A stretch of 11,396 bases of DNA from Candidatus Omnitrophota bacterium (GTDB lineage Bacteria; Omnitrophota; Gorgyraeia; Tantalellales; Tantalellaceae), in NCBI GenBank assembly GCA_023142805.1, contig JAGLIU010000115.1, forward strand, positions 1-11,396, in the 5' to 3' direction. Positions 1-8,152 of the stretch are shown here, in pieces. The number at the start of each line of letters is the position of its first letter. Within the stretch, counting starts at the first letter, position 1. The notes beneath the pieces are model-generated. The model worked only from the letters and a program-made list of their open reading frames with translations. It had not been told where the DNA came from and did not search any database. The position numbers were made by a program, and so were the translations under genes.

Positions 1-1
1 G

Positions 2-265
2 ATGGCAGCGGGTGTTCCGGGCGCGGCGGCGGGCGGTGCTCCTGAAGAAGAAAAGAGTGTATTTACCGTTGTTCTTGCTGAATTTGGCGCGAAAAAGATC
101 AACGTGATCAAAGAGGTCAGAGCTTTGACCAATCTTGGGCTTAAAGAAGCAAAAGATCTCGTAGAAGCAGCTCCAAAAGAGGTTGCCGAAGGTCTCGTGA
201 AAGAGGAAGCTGAAAAGATGAAAAAACAACTTGAAGCGGCTGGCGCAAAAGTAGAGCTTAAGTAA
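2..265 (+). CDS. rplL: Ribosomal protein bL12 (L7/L12), 3' part, truncated by window edge
   Basis: This is the C-terminal part of the ribosomal stalk protein L7/L12, which recruits and activates the translational GTPases EF-G, EF-Tu and IF2. The 87 visible residues comprise an Ala/Gly/Pro-rich flexible hinge (about 1-14) and the globular C-terminal domain (about 18-87). The domain contains the factor-binding helix signature VIKEVRALTNLGLKEAKDLVE and ends in the usual GAKVELK. The family is about 120-130 residues long, so the N-terminal dimerisation and L10-binding domain lies upstream of the window. The ATG at position 2 is therefore an internal hinge methionine, not the start, and base 1 is the last base of the preceding codon. 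One oddity: the usual TGLGLKEAK reads TNLGLKEAK (Asn at visible residue 44). The gene ends with TAA. It is followed by rpoB, the classical bacterial order. Confidence 0.97.
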   Translation: MAAGVPGAAAGGAPEEEKSVFTVVLAEFGAKKINVIKEVRALTNLGLKEAKDLVEAAPKEVAEGLVKEEAEKMKKQLEAAGAKVELK

Positions 266-297
266 ACAGTATCTCTTTTACTAAATCACTAAGGTAT

Positions 298-326
298 CGG
301 GGATATAACGGTGACCGTTCTTCCCG
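298..326 (+). promoter_or_regulatory. Bipartite hairpin in rplL-rpoB spacer (attenuator or RNase processing candidate)
   Basis: CGGGGA (298-303) can pair with TTCCCG (321-326), including one G-U pair. Inside it, AACGG (307-311) pairs with CCGTT (315-319) around a three-base TGA loop, with a 3x1 internal loop between the stems. The inner part is also a 13-bp odd-centred DNA palindrome (307-319). No T-run follows, so it is not a standard intrinsic terminator. In E. coli the same spacer holds a partial attenuator and an RNase III cleavage site that lower rpoBC expression relative to rplJL. A similar role here is inferred from position and shape only. A protein operator is the alternative. Confidence 0.45.
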
Positions 327-357
327 CGTTTGTTACGATAACTAAAACCTAATTACC

Positions 358-375
358 AAGGGGATGTGATCGCGA
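358..375 (+). promoter_or_regulatory. rpoB ribosome-binding region with ATG-TGA start-stop element
   Basis: AAGGGG (358-363) is the only Shine-Dalgarno-like stretch before rpoB, and it lies a long 12 nt from the ATG at 376. Directly after it comes ATG TGA (364-369), a start codon followed at once by a stop, in the same frame as rpoB. The in-frame TGA at 367 rules out any upstream extension and fixes the rpoB start at 376. The weak match and wide spacing suggest modest initiation. Confidence 0.5.
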
Positions 376-3300
376 ATGGCTGTTAAACGAAAAAGTTATG
401 CCAGGTTGGAGGATACATTTGATATTCCTAACCTGATAGATATCCAGATAGACTCATACGCAAAGTTTTTGCAGAGATTTGTTCCTAAGACAAAAAGGGA
501 ACAACATGGATTGGAAGGTCTTTTAAATGACGTTTTTCCGATCGAGAGTGTTAATGGGGAGAATAAACTGGAGTATGTCAATTATGATATTGGCAAACCC
601 AAGTACGATGCTGAAGAATGTAAGCGTCGTTCTCTCACTTACGCGGCACCGTTCAGGATCAAAATGCGTCTAAGATTGAAAACAGAGCTTAAAGAGCAGG
701 AAGTATATGTGGGAGAGATCCCGCTTATGACGGATGTTGGTACTTATATTATTAACGGGGACGAGCGTGTTGTAGTTACTCAGCTTCATCGTTCACCCGG
801 GATATCTTTTGAACAGAATTCTTCCGTGGCGGGTAAGATCGTTTATTCCTCACGGCTTATTCCTGATAGAGGTGCCTGGATAGAGTTTTTGTTTGATAAA
901 AGCGATTTGATCTACGTCTATATAGATAGGAAGAGAAAATTTTTGGCTACTACTTTTTTAAGGGTGTTTGGATTGTCTAAAGACGAAGATATACTCAGGG
1001 CGTTTGGCGGAGTTGAAGAAATTGCTCTTACACGAGAAAAACAATGTGATGAGCTTGTGGGAAGGGTTCTTGCCGAAGATGTTATAGATGAGACATCATC
1101 TTCTATACTTGCGCAGCATTCAGAAAAGATCACTCCTTCTGTCGCTTCGCGTATGTGGAAAGGTAAGGTAAGAAAGGTTAGCTTGCTTAAAACTACACCA
1201 AAAGAGATCATCTCGACATTGGAACATGACGCTACAAAGACCAGGGAAGAAGCCTATCTTGACATATACCGTAAACTTCGTCCGGGAGATCCTCCGACAT
1301 TGGAAGCTTCGCAGGATCTGATCAATCAGATGTTCTTTGAAAGTAAACGATATAATCTTACGAATGTCGGGATAAGGATGCTAAATCGTAAATTGGAGAT
1401 GAACAGGTCTCTGGATAATGGTTTATTGAGTTCTGATGTATTGGTTAACGCTATAAAATATCTGCTTGAGATAAAAGCCGGGACAAAAAGTATAGATGAT
1501 ATTGATCATCTTGGAAACAGAAGAGTAAGATGTGTTGGGGAACAGCTTGAGAATCAGATCAGGATAAGTTTGGCCAGGGTCGAACGTGTGTCTCGGGAGA
1601 GAATGAGTGTGTATGATATGGAAGATGTTATGCCACACAATTTGATGAATACTAAACTTATTACAAGTGTGATCCATGATTTTTTCTCGAGAGGAAGATT
1701 GTCTCAATTTATGGATCAAACCAATCCTTTGGCGGAACTTACTCATCTCAGGAGATTGAGCGCTTTGGGTCCCGGAGGTCTTAACCGGGAGCGCGCGGGA
1801 TTTGAAGTAAGGGACGTGCATTATTCTCACTATGGAAGATTGTGCCCCATAGAAACTCCTGAAGGTCCGAATATAGGTCTTATAAACTCTCTTAGCAGTT
1901 ACGCGGGAGTGGATGATTTTGGATTTTTAGTGACACCATACCGTAAGGTAGAGAAAGGTGTTGTTACGAAAAAAGTAGAATATCTTTCGGCTGATGTGGA
2001 AGATAAATATGTTATAGCTCAGGCAAACGCGGAGACAGATGGGAACGGACGTTTTAAAAAAGATAAAGTATTTTGTCGGCTTAAAGACGATTTCTTTTTG
2101 GCTGATAAAAAAGAAGTGCAATATATGGATATATCCCCGCTTCAGCTGGTGAGTGTTTGTGCCGGTTTGATCCCGTTTTTGGAACATGATGACGCTAATC
2201 GCGCGCTTATGGGTTCTAATATGCAACGCCAGGCGGTTCCTTTGTTGTTTCCTGAATCTCCTTTGGTAGGGACAGGGCTTGAATATCGTGTGGCAAAGGA
2301 TTCAGGCGCGATAGTAATTGCCAAAAATGGCGGTAAGGTCTCCAAGGTTGATTCAGAACAGATCGTTATAGCGGGAGAAAGATATCCTTTAAAGAAATTC
2401 GAAAGAACAAACGCGCGTACGAGTATAAATCAGAGGCCGCTTGTAAATCTTGGAGATACAGTAGCCGATGGTGACGTTCTGGCGGATGGTATTTCCACTG
2501 AAAACGGAGAAATGGCTCTCGGGCGTAATGTGTTGGTAGGGTTTATGTCTTGGAGGGGATTTAATTTTGAGGATGCCATTCTCATTAATGAAGATCTTTT
2601 AAAAGAGGACGCGTATACGTCCGTGCATGTGCATAGGTTTGAAGTAGAGGCAAGAGACACTCGTTTGGGTAACGAAGAGATCACGTCGGATATTCCTAAT
2701 GTAGGAGATGAAGCGCTTAAAAACTTAGATGAGACGGGTATTATACGGATAGGGGCGGAGGTTTCTCCGACGAGTATATTGGTGGGTAAAGTCGCTCCGA
2801 AATCGGAAACTGAGCTTTCTCCGGAAGAAAAGCTTCTTCGCGCTATATTCGGAGAAAAGGCGGGGGACGTTAAAGATGTTTCTCTTCGCGTTCCGTCAGG
2901 TATTAACGGTATAGTGGTTGATATTAAAGAGCTTTCCAGAAAGACCCGTAAGACGATGACAAAAGAACAGCGTAAGCAGGATACAGCCGAGAAGAAGATC
3001 GTGAAGGAAGGATACGCGAATATTCTAGAAAGACTTGAAACTAAAAAAGTAGAGAAGGTACATAAGAGTTTGGTAGGAAGCGCTTTGGTAGAGTCTTTAG
3101 TGGATCTGGAAACCGGGAAAACTTTGATCAAACCCGGTCAGAAGATCAAAGAATCGGATATTATTAAATTTAAAAAAGCTGATCTTGACGCGGTCTATGT
3201 TTCTAAGGATGAAAAACTTCAGACCAAGATAAACGGTGTTATGGTTACAATAAACGGACAAATAGAACAGACCATGATAGAAATGGAAAGAGATCTGGAT

Positions 3301-4080
3301 CAAATAAAACACGGGGATGAGCTTCCTCCCGGGGTTTTACGAAGGGTTACGGTTTATGTAGCAAGTAAGAAAAAACTCCAGGCGGGAGACAAGATGGCCG
3401 GGCGTCATGGGAATAAAGGTGTTATCGCTAAGATATTACCCTCGGAAGATATGCCTTATTTGCCGGATGGTACGCCGTTGGATATTGTGCTTAATCCGTT
3501 AGGTGTGCCTAGTCGTATGAATATAGGTCAGCTGTTGGAAACTCAGCTGGGGTGGGCGGCAAAAGTGCTGGGAAACAAGGTTTCGACTCCGGTATTTAAT
3601 GGCGCGACGGAGATGGATATTGAAAATGCCATGAAGCAGGCTGATCTGCCGGTTTCAGGTAAGATAACTTTGAGAGATGGGTTTACCGGGAAGGCCTTTG
3701 ATCAGAATGTTACCGTTGGTTACATTTATATGATGAAGCTGGCGCATTTGGCAGATGATAAAATGCATGCCAGGTCTATAGGGCCTTATTCATTGGTTAC
3801 TCAGCAGCCGTTGGGAGGGAAGGCCCAGTTTGGAGGACAGAGATTCGGGGAGATGGAAGTTTGGGCTCTTGAAGCATATGGTGCCGCTTATACGTTACAG
3901 GAACTTTTAACGGTTAAAAGTGATGATGTCGCGGGTCGTACAAAGATATACGAGACTATTGTAAAAGGGGAGAATATGCTTGAGCCGAGCACTCCTGAGT
4001 CATTTAATGTTTTGATCAAGGAACTCCAGAGTCTGGCCCTTGATGTCCATCTTGAACAAACAGAAACCCGAGAGGTGTAG
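376..4080 (+). CDS. rpoB: DNA-directed RNA polymerase subunit beta
   Basis: This is the beta subunit of RNA polymerase, which forms half of the catalytic cleft and the rifampicin pocket. It has 1234 residues, against 1342 in E. coli. Landmarks: VTQLHRSPG in the N-terminal lobe; a short version of the SI1 insertion around VLAEDVIDETSS (about 231-241); the rifampicin region at 443-468 (SQFMDQTNPLAELTH, then RRLSALGPGG); LLRAIFGEKAGDVKD of the flap region (820-834). A charged, helix-prone insertion spans about 853-979, and the catalytic motif GDKMAGRHGNKGV carries K1006 and K1014 (E. coli K1065 and K1073). The Rif contacts D447, H457 and S462 (E. coli D516, H526, S531) are wild type, but E. coli K527 is replaced by L458. 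About 50 residues that E. coli has between LGWAAK and PVF are reduced to a short link (about 1064-1071). rpoC starts 5 nt downstream, implying coupling with its partner subunit. Confidence 0.99.
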   Translation: MAVKRKSYARLEDTFDIPNLIDIQIDSYAKFLQRFVPKTKREQHGLEGLLNDVFPIESVNGENKLEYVNYDIGKPKYDAEECKRRSLTYAAPFRIKMRLRLKTELKEQEVYVGEIPLMTDVGTYIINGDERVVVTQLHRSPGISFEQNSSVAGKIVYSSRLIPDRGAWIEFLFDKSDLIYVYIDRKRKFLATTFLRVFGLSKDEDILRAFGGVEEIALTREKQCDELVGRVLAEDVIDETSSSILAQHSEKITPSVASRMWKGKVRKVSLLKTTPKEIISTLEHDATKTREEAYLDIYRKLRPGDPPTLEASQDLINQMFFESKRYNLTNVGIRMLNRKLEMNRSLDNGLLSSDVLVNAIKYLLEIKAGTKSIDDIDHLGNRRVRCVGEQLENQIRISLARVERVSRERMSVYDMEDVMPHNLMNTKLITSVIHDFFSRGRLSQFMDQTNPLAELTHLRRLSALGPGGLNRERAGFEVRDVHYSHYGRLCPIETPEGPNIGLINSLSSYAGVDDFGFLVTPYRKVEKGVVTKKVEYLSADVEDKYVIAQANAETDGNGRFKKDKVFCRLKDDFFLADKKEVQYMDISPLQLVSVCAGLIPFLEHDDANRALMGSNMQRQAVPLLFPESPLVGTGLEYRVAKDSGAIVIAKNGGKVSKVDSEQIVIAGERYPLKKFERTNARTSINQRPLVNLGDTVADGDVLADGISTENGEMALGRNVLVGFMSWRGFNFEDAILINEDLLKEDAYTSVHVHRFEVEARDTRLGNEEITSDIPNVGDEALKNLDETGIIRIGAEVSPTSILVGKVAPKSETELSPEEKLLRAIFGEKAGDVKDVSLRVPSGINGIVVDIKELSRKTRKTMTKEQRKQDTAEKKIVKEGYANILERLETKKVEKVHKSLVGSALVESLVDLETGKTLIKPGQKIKESDIIKFKKADLDAVYVSKDEKLQTKINGVMVTINGQIEQTMIEMERDLDQIKHGDELPPGVLRRVTVYVASKKKLQAGDKMAGRHGNKGVIAKILPSEDMPYLPDGTPLDIVLNPLGVPSRMNIGQLLETQLGWAAKVLGNKVSTPVFNGATEMDIENAMKQADLPVSGKITLRDGFTGKAFDQNVTVGYIYMMKLAHLADDKMHARSIGPYSLVTQQPLGGKAQFGGQRFGEMEVWALEAYGAAYTLQELLTVKSDDVAGRTKIYETIVKGENMLEPSTPESFNVLIKELQSLALDVHLEQTETREV
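4071..4077 (+). promoter_or_regulatory. rpoC ribosome-binding site inside the rpoB 3' end
   Basis: AGAGGTG lies within the last codons of rpoB, immediately before its TAG stop and 8 nt from the rpoC ATG at 4086. Ribosomes finishing rpoB therefore end on the rpoC initiation region, which favours translational coupling and balanced beta/beta' synthesis. Confidence 0.7.
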
Positions 4081-4085
4081 ATATT

Positions 4086-7000
4086 ATGTTACGAAAAGTA
4101 AATAAATTTGATAAAGTTCGTATACAAATAGCGTCACCGGAAAAGGTGAAAGAGTGGGCTACACGTAAGGTTGGGAATAAAAGCTTGCTTTATGAGGTAA
4201 AAAAACCGGAAACTGTTAATTACCGTACACTTAAGCCCGAGCGTGACGGTCTTTTCTGTGAAAGGATATTCGGTCCCACGAAAGACTATGAATGTAATTG
4301 CGGCAAGTATAAAAGGATCAAACATAAGAACATCATATGTGATCGTTGTGGTGTGGAAGTGACTAAATCCAATGTAAGACGTCAGAGAATGGGCTGTATA
4401 AAATTGGCGGCTCCTGTCGCTCACGTATGGTTTTTTAAAGCGATACCTTCTCGTATGGCAAATTTGCTGGATATGAAAATGAGGGATCTTGAAAGAGTAT
4501 TGTATTACGAACAATATGTTGTGGTGAATCCCGGAGAAACTCCTTTTAAGGCACAAGAAATGCTTACGGAAGATCAGTATATGGAGTCAAAGCAAAAGTA
4601 TGGTACGGATTTCAAAGCTATGATGGGTGCCGAGGCCGTAAGAGAATTGTTGAAGAATGTTGATCTTGAAGGTGTCGCTAAGGAACTTATAGTGAAAATG
4701 TCCGAAAAGAAAGATGTGAATACTAAAACCAGACTTATGAAGCGCCTTAAAGTTGTTAACGCGTTCAGGTTTAGTGATAATCTTCCTGAATGGATGATCC
4801 TGGATATGGTACCGGTTATACCACCGGATCTAAGGCCGCTCGTGCCGCTTGATGGTGGAAGGTTCGCGACCAGTGATCTTAATGATCTTTACCGGCGGGT
4901 TATTAATCGCAACAACCGTCTTAAGAAACTTTTGGAGCTTAAAGCTCCGGAAGTTATCGTGCGTAACGAAAAACGCATGCTTCAGGAAGCTGTTGACGCT
5001 TTATTTGATAATGGCCGGCATGGCAGAGAAGTGGTGGGGTCCGGGGGACGTCCCTTAAAATCGCTCGCTGATATGCTTAAAGGGAAACAGGGACGATTTC
5101 GTCAGAACCTTTTAGGGAAACGTGTGGATTATTCGGGTAGAAGTGTTATTGTTATTGGTCCTGAATTGAAACTTAATGAATGCGGTTTGCCGAAAGCTAT
5201 GGCATTAGAGCTTTTTCAGCCGTTCATTATAAGAAAACTTAGAGAAAAAGGATTTGTACATACTATAAAAAGCGCCAAAAAGATGGTTCAGCAGGAGAAT
5301 CCTGAAGTGTGGGATATATTAGATGAAGTCATTAAGGACCACCCCGTACTTCTTAACAGGGCTCCTACCCTGCATCGTCTGGGGATTCAGGCGTTTCAAC
5401 CCAAACTTATCGAAGGGAAAGCTATTAGAATACATCCTTTGGTTTGCGCGGCATTCAACGCTGATTTTGACGGTGATCAAATGGCGGTTCATGTGCCTCT
5501 TTCGATTGAAGCACAAATGGAAGCGCGTCTCATAATGAACGCGGAAAATAATATTTTCTCGTCTTCTAATGGGCGGCCTATAACTACACCGTCACAAGAT
5601 ATAGTTTTGGGCGCGTACTATATTACCAAAGCCAAATCAGGGGTTAAAGGTGAGGGTAAGTCTTTTGCCGATCCGGAAGAAGTTATAATGGCGTACCAGA
5701 ACGAAGAAGTGGATAAATTCGCTAAGATAAAGGTGCGAATAAAAGGTGAAATAATAGATACAACCGTAGGGAGAGTTGTCTTCAATGATATTCTTTCCGA
5801 GGGGATGCCATTTTATAACAAACCTATGAATAAAAAAGCTGTCAGCCAGATGATATCGGATTGTTATCGATTGAAAGGGCATAATGAAACCGTACGGCTT
5901 TTGGATTCACTTAAAACAATAGGGTTTGAGGAGTCTACTCTTTCCGGAGCTTCAATGGCGGTTTCAGATATTAGTGTACCGTCCGAAAAAAAAGAAAGAT
6001 TAGCCGCGGGTCAGGCCAAGGTTGATAAAATTGAGAGTCAGTATCAGAGAGGTCTTATAACCGATGGAGAAAGGTATAATAAGATAATTGACATCTGGAC
6101 ACATGTTACGGAAGACGTTTCTAATCTCGTTTTTCGTAATTTAGATAGTTTCAATCCTGTATTTATGATGGCGGATTCAGGTGCCAGAGGTTCAAGACAG
6201 CAGATCCGGCAGCTTGCCGGGATGAGGGGACTTATGGCCAAGCCATCAGGTGAGATAATTGAAACTCCGATCACCGCGAATTTTCGTGAAGGGTTAACCG
6301 TACTGGAGTATTTTATATCCAGTCATGGCGCGCGTAAAGGTCTGGCGGATACGGCTCTGAAAACAGCTGATTCCGGATATTTGACACGTAGGCTGGTTGA
6401 TGTGGCACAGGATGTTATCATAAGGGAAGATGATTGTGGAACATTGAACGGTATTACAGTTTCGGCGATAATAGAAGGGGATGAAATCGTCGTGTCTTTG
6501 GCTGAACGTATTTCGGGGAGGGTCGCTCTTGATAATATAGTTGATCCGTTGACGGGTGACAAGATCATTAAATGCGGAGAGATCATCAGTGATATTCAGG
6601 CGGAGAAGATTGAAGGTATTCCGATGCTTGATACCGTAAGAATAAGAAGTGTTCTTACCTGTGAGGCGGAAGAAGGTGTTTGTGGGAGATGTTACGGGCG
6701 TAATCTAGCGACCGGCAATATAGTTGAAGGCGGAGAAGCCGTTGGAATTATAGCGGCACAGTCTATCGGTGAGCCGGGAACACAGCTTACGATGAGAACT
6801 TTTCATATAGGTGGTACGGCATCAAGGATCATTGAACAGTCATATTTCCAGAGTAAAGAAAACGGGTTTATGAAATATCATAATCTAAAGACGGTAGAAA
6901 GCAGGGAGCCGGGGGTGTTTGTTGTTCTTAACAGAAACGGTCAGATCAGTATTGACGAAAAAGACGGAAGGGAAATAGATCGTCAGATCATACCTCAAGG

Positions 7001-8144
7001 TTCATCTGTTTTCTTTAAAGACGGTGCGGGTATTAAGAAAAAGCAGAAGTATGCCGAATGGGATCCTTATACCGTACCTATTCTTACGGAAGTTCCCGGA
7101 CGTGTGCAGTATGAGGATATTAAAAAAGATGTTACGATGAAAATAGAAATAGATAAGTCAACGGGAGTAAAGAACAAGGTTATTATAGATCAGAAGGGTG
7201 ATTATCATCCGCAGTTATTGTTGATAAATGATAAAGATGAAGTTGAGGCGATATATCCACTACCGGTAGGCGCGCATATCATGGTGAAGGATAGAGCGGA
7301 AGTAAGAGCCGGAGATATTTTAGCAAAAACTCACAGGGTTACAACGAAGACCAAGGATATTACCGGTGGTCTACCGAGGGTAGCGGAACTTTTCGAAGCC
7401 AGGAGACCAAAAGACCCTTCCATTATAAGTGAGATCGAAGGAACGATAGAGTTCGGGGATTCAAAGAAAGGCCAAAAGCGTATAGTTGTTGAGAGTGAGA
7501 CCGGTATGCGTAAAGAGTACTTAATTCCTCACGGTAAACATCTGAATGTTTACAGGGGAGATATTGTAAAAGCGGGAGAACAGCTTGTTGACGGACCGGT
7601 TGTCCCCCAGGACATACTCAGGGTTTCAGGAGAGAAGGCTTTGCAGGAATATTTGCTTAACGAGGTGCAGGAAGTGTATAGGTTGCAGGGTGTTCAGATC
7701 AACGATAAACATATTGAAGTTATTATACGTCAGATGCTCAGAAATATTAAGATAATGGACTCGGGAGATACATCCTTTCTTGAGGGGGATAAAGTGGATA
7801 AAAAATCTTTCCGTCGGGAAAATATGAGAGTGCTTAAAAAGAAGAAAAAACCCGCTACCGCTGAACCTGTACTTCAGGGGATTACAAAGGCTTCTCTTAC
7901 TACCGAAAGTTTTATTTCAGCGGCGAGTTTTCAGGAAACTACCAGGGTTCTTACTGAAGCCGCTTCCAGCGGGAAAGTCGATAATCTGGTAGGGCTTAAG
8001 GAAAATATTATTATGGGGCATCTTATTCCCGCCGGTACAGGGTATGATAGTCATAGAAAAATTGGAATGGAACGGGAATTGCTTAAAGCGGTTAAAGAAG
8101 ATGAGAATACAAAAGATACAGAAACCGAGAAAATAACTAAATAG
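4086..8144 (+). CDS. rpoC: DNA-directed RNA polymerase subunit beta'
   Basis: This is the beta' subunit, which carries the catalytic Mg site of RNA polymerase. It has 1352 residues (E. coli 1407). The N-terminal zinc site is C70, C72, C85, C88 and the catalytic loop NADFDGDQ has D460, D462, D464; both are at exactly the E. coli positions. The bridge helix contains TADSGYLTRRLVDVAQD (about 760-776). The second zinc site is C784, C859, C866, C869. The first half of the trigger loop is TMRTFHIGG (902-910, with M903, R904, H907), and the second half ends near DITGGLPRVAELFEARRP (from about 1091). The roughly 175 residues between them form an SI3-like insertion, typical of many Gram-negative lineages and absent from Firmicutes. 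The C-terminal domain includes GLKENIIMGHLIPAGTG, followed by a charged Lys/Glu/Thr tail. The TAG stop is shared with the rpsL ribosome-binding site. Confidence 0.99.
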   Translation: MLRKVNKFDKVRIQIASPEKVKEWATRKVGNKSLLYEVKKPETVNYRTLKPERDGLFCERIFGPTKDYECNCGKYKRIKHKNIICDRCGVEVTKSNVRRQRMGCIKLAAPVAHVWFFKAIPSRMANLLDMKMRDLERVLYYEQYVVVNPGETPFKAQEMLTEDQYMESKQKYGTDFKAMMGAEAVRELLKNVDLEGVAKELIVKMSEKKDVNTKTRLMKRLKVVNAFRFSDNLPEWMILDMVPVIPPDLRPLVPLDGGRFATSDLNDLYRRVINRNNRLKKLLELKAPEVIVRNEKRMLQEAVDALFDNGRHGREVVGSGGRPLKSLADMLKGKQGRFRQNLLGKRVDYSGRSVIVIGPELKLNECGLPKAMALELFQPFIIRKLREKGFVHTIKSAKKMVQQENPEVWDILDEVIKDHPVLLNRAPTLHRLGIQAFQPKLIEGKAIRIHPLVCAAFNADFDGDQMAVHVPLSIEAQMEARLIMNAENNIFSSSNGRPITTPSQDIVLGAYYITKAKSGVKGEGKSFADPEEVIMAYQNEEVDKFAKIKVRIKGEIIDTTVGRVVFNDILSEGMPFYNKPMNKKAVSQMISDCYRLKGHNETVRLLDSLKTIGFEESTLSGASMAVSDISVPSEKKERLAAGQAKVDKIESQYQRGLITDGERYNKIIDIWTHVTEDVSNLVFRNLDSFNPVFMMADSGARGSRQQIRQLAGMRGLMAKPSGEIIETPITANFREGLTVLEYFISSHGARKGLADTALKTADSGYLTRRLVDVAQDVIIREDDCGTLNGITVSAIIEGDEIVVSLAERISGRVALDNIVDPLTGDKIIKCGEIISDIQAEKIEGIPMLDTVRIRSVLTCEAEEGVCGRCYGRNLATGNIVEGGEAVGIIAAQSIGEPGTQLTMRTFHIGGTASRIIEQSYFQSKENGFMKYHNLKTVESREPGVFVVLNRNGQISIDEKDGREIDRQIIPQGSSVFFKDGAGIKKKQKYAEWDPYTVPILTEVPGRVQYEDIKKDVTMKIEIDKSTGVKNKVIIDQKGDYHPQLLLINDKDEVEAIYPLPVGAHIMVKDRAEVRAGDILAKTHRVTTKTKDITGGLPRVAELFEARRPKDPSIISEIEGTIEFGDSKKGQKRIVVESETGMRKEYLIPHGKHLNVYRGDIVKAGEQLVDGPVVPQDILRVSGEKALQEYLLNEVQEVYRLQGVQINDKHIEVIIRQMLRNIKIMDSGDTSFLEGDKVDKKSFRRENMRVLKKKKKPATAEPVLQGITKASLTTESFISAASFQETTRVLTEAASSGKVDNLVGLKENIIMGHLIPAGTGYDSHRKIGMERELLKAVKEDENTKDTETEKITK

Positions 8145-8147
8145 GAG
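8143..8147 (+). promoter_or_regulatory. rpsL Shine-Dalgarno overlapping the rpoC stop
   Basis: AGGAG starts inside the rpoC TAG stop codon and lies 5 nt before the rpsL ATG at 8153. Stop and ribosome-binding site form one TAGGAG string, so termination of beta' synthesis and initiation of S12 occur at the same spot. This supports rpoC and rpsL lying on one transcript. Confidence 0.8.
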
Positions 8148-8152
8148 AAAGT

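Noticed and set aside
2..4. ATG at position 2 as the start of a short protein
   Set aside because: The frame is the L7/L12 hinge and C-terminal domain. The protein needs an N-terminal domain, which must lie upstream of the window.
304..309. TATAAC as a -10 box for a separate rpoB promoter
   Set aside because: No acceptable -35 hexamer lies 15-19 bp upstream, and the box falls within the internal loop of the hairpin.
364..376. TGA recoding that would extend rpoB to the upstream ATG
   Set aside because: fusA ends normally at TGA, no gene contains an internal TGA, and TGG encodes Trp throughout, so the standard code applies.
2430..3131. 233-codon open frame on the minus strand inside rpoB
   Set aside because: It is the antisense shadow of a highly conserved rpoB region. 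The translation is Ser/Thr-rich with no recognisable domain or Shine-Dalgarno, and several similar shadows exist in the window.
5986..5993. Run of eight A residues in rpoC as a programmed slippage site
   Set aside because: Slippage would soon reach a stop in the -1 frame and truncate an essential subunit. A-runs at Lys codons are common in AT-rich genes, and no stimulatory structure is evident.
7836..7853. Lys-codon run followed by CCC in rpoC as a -1 frameshift signal
   Set aside because: The in-frame heptamer is G AAA AAA, not a standard slippery X XXY YYZ sequence, and the zero frame encodes the normal beta' C-terminus.
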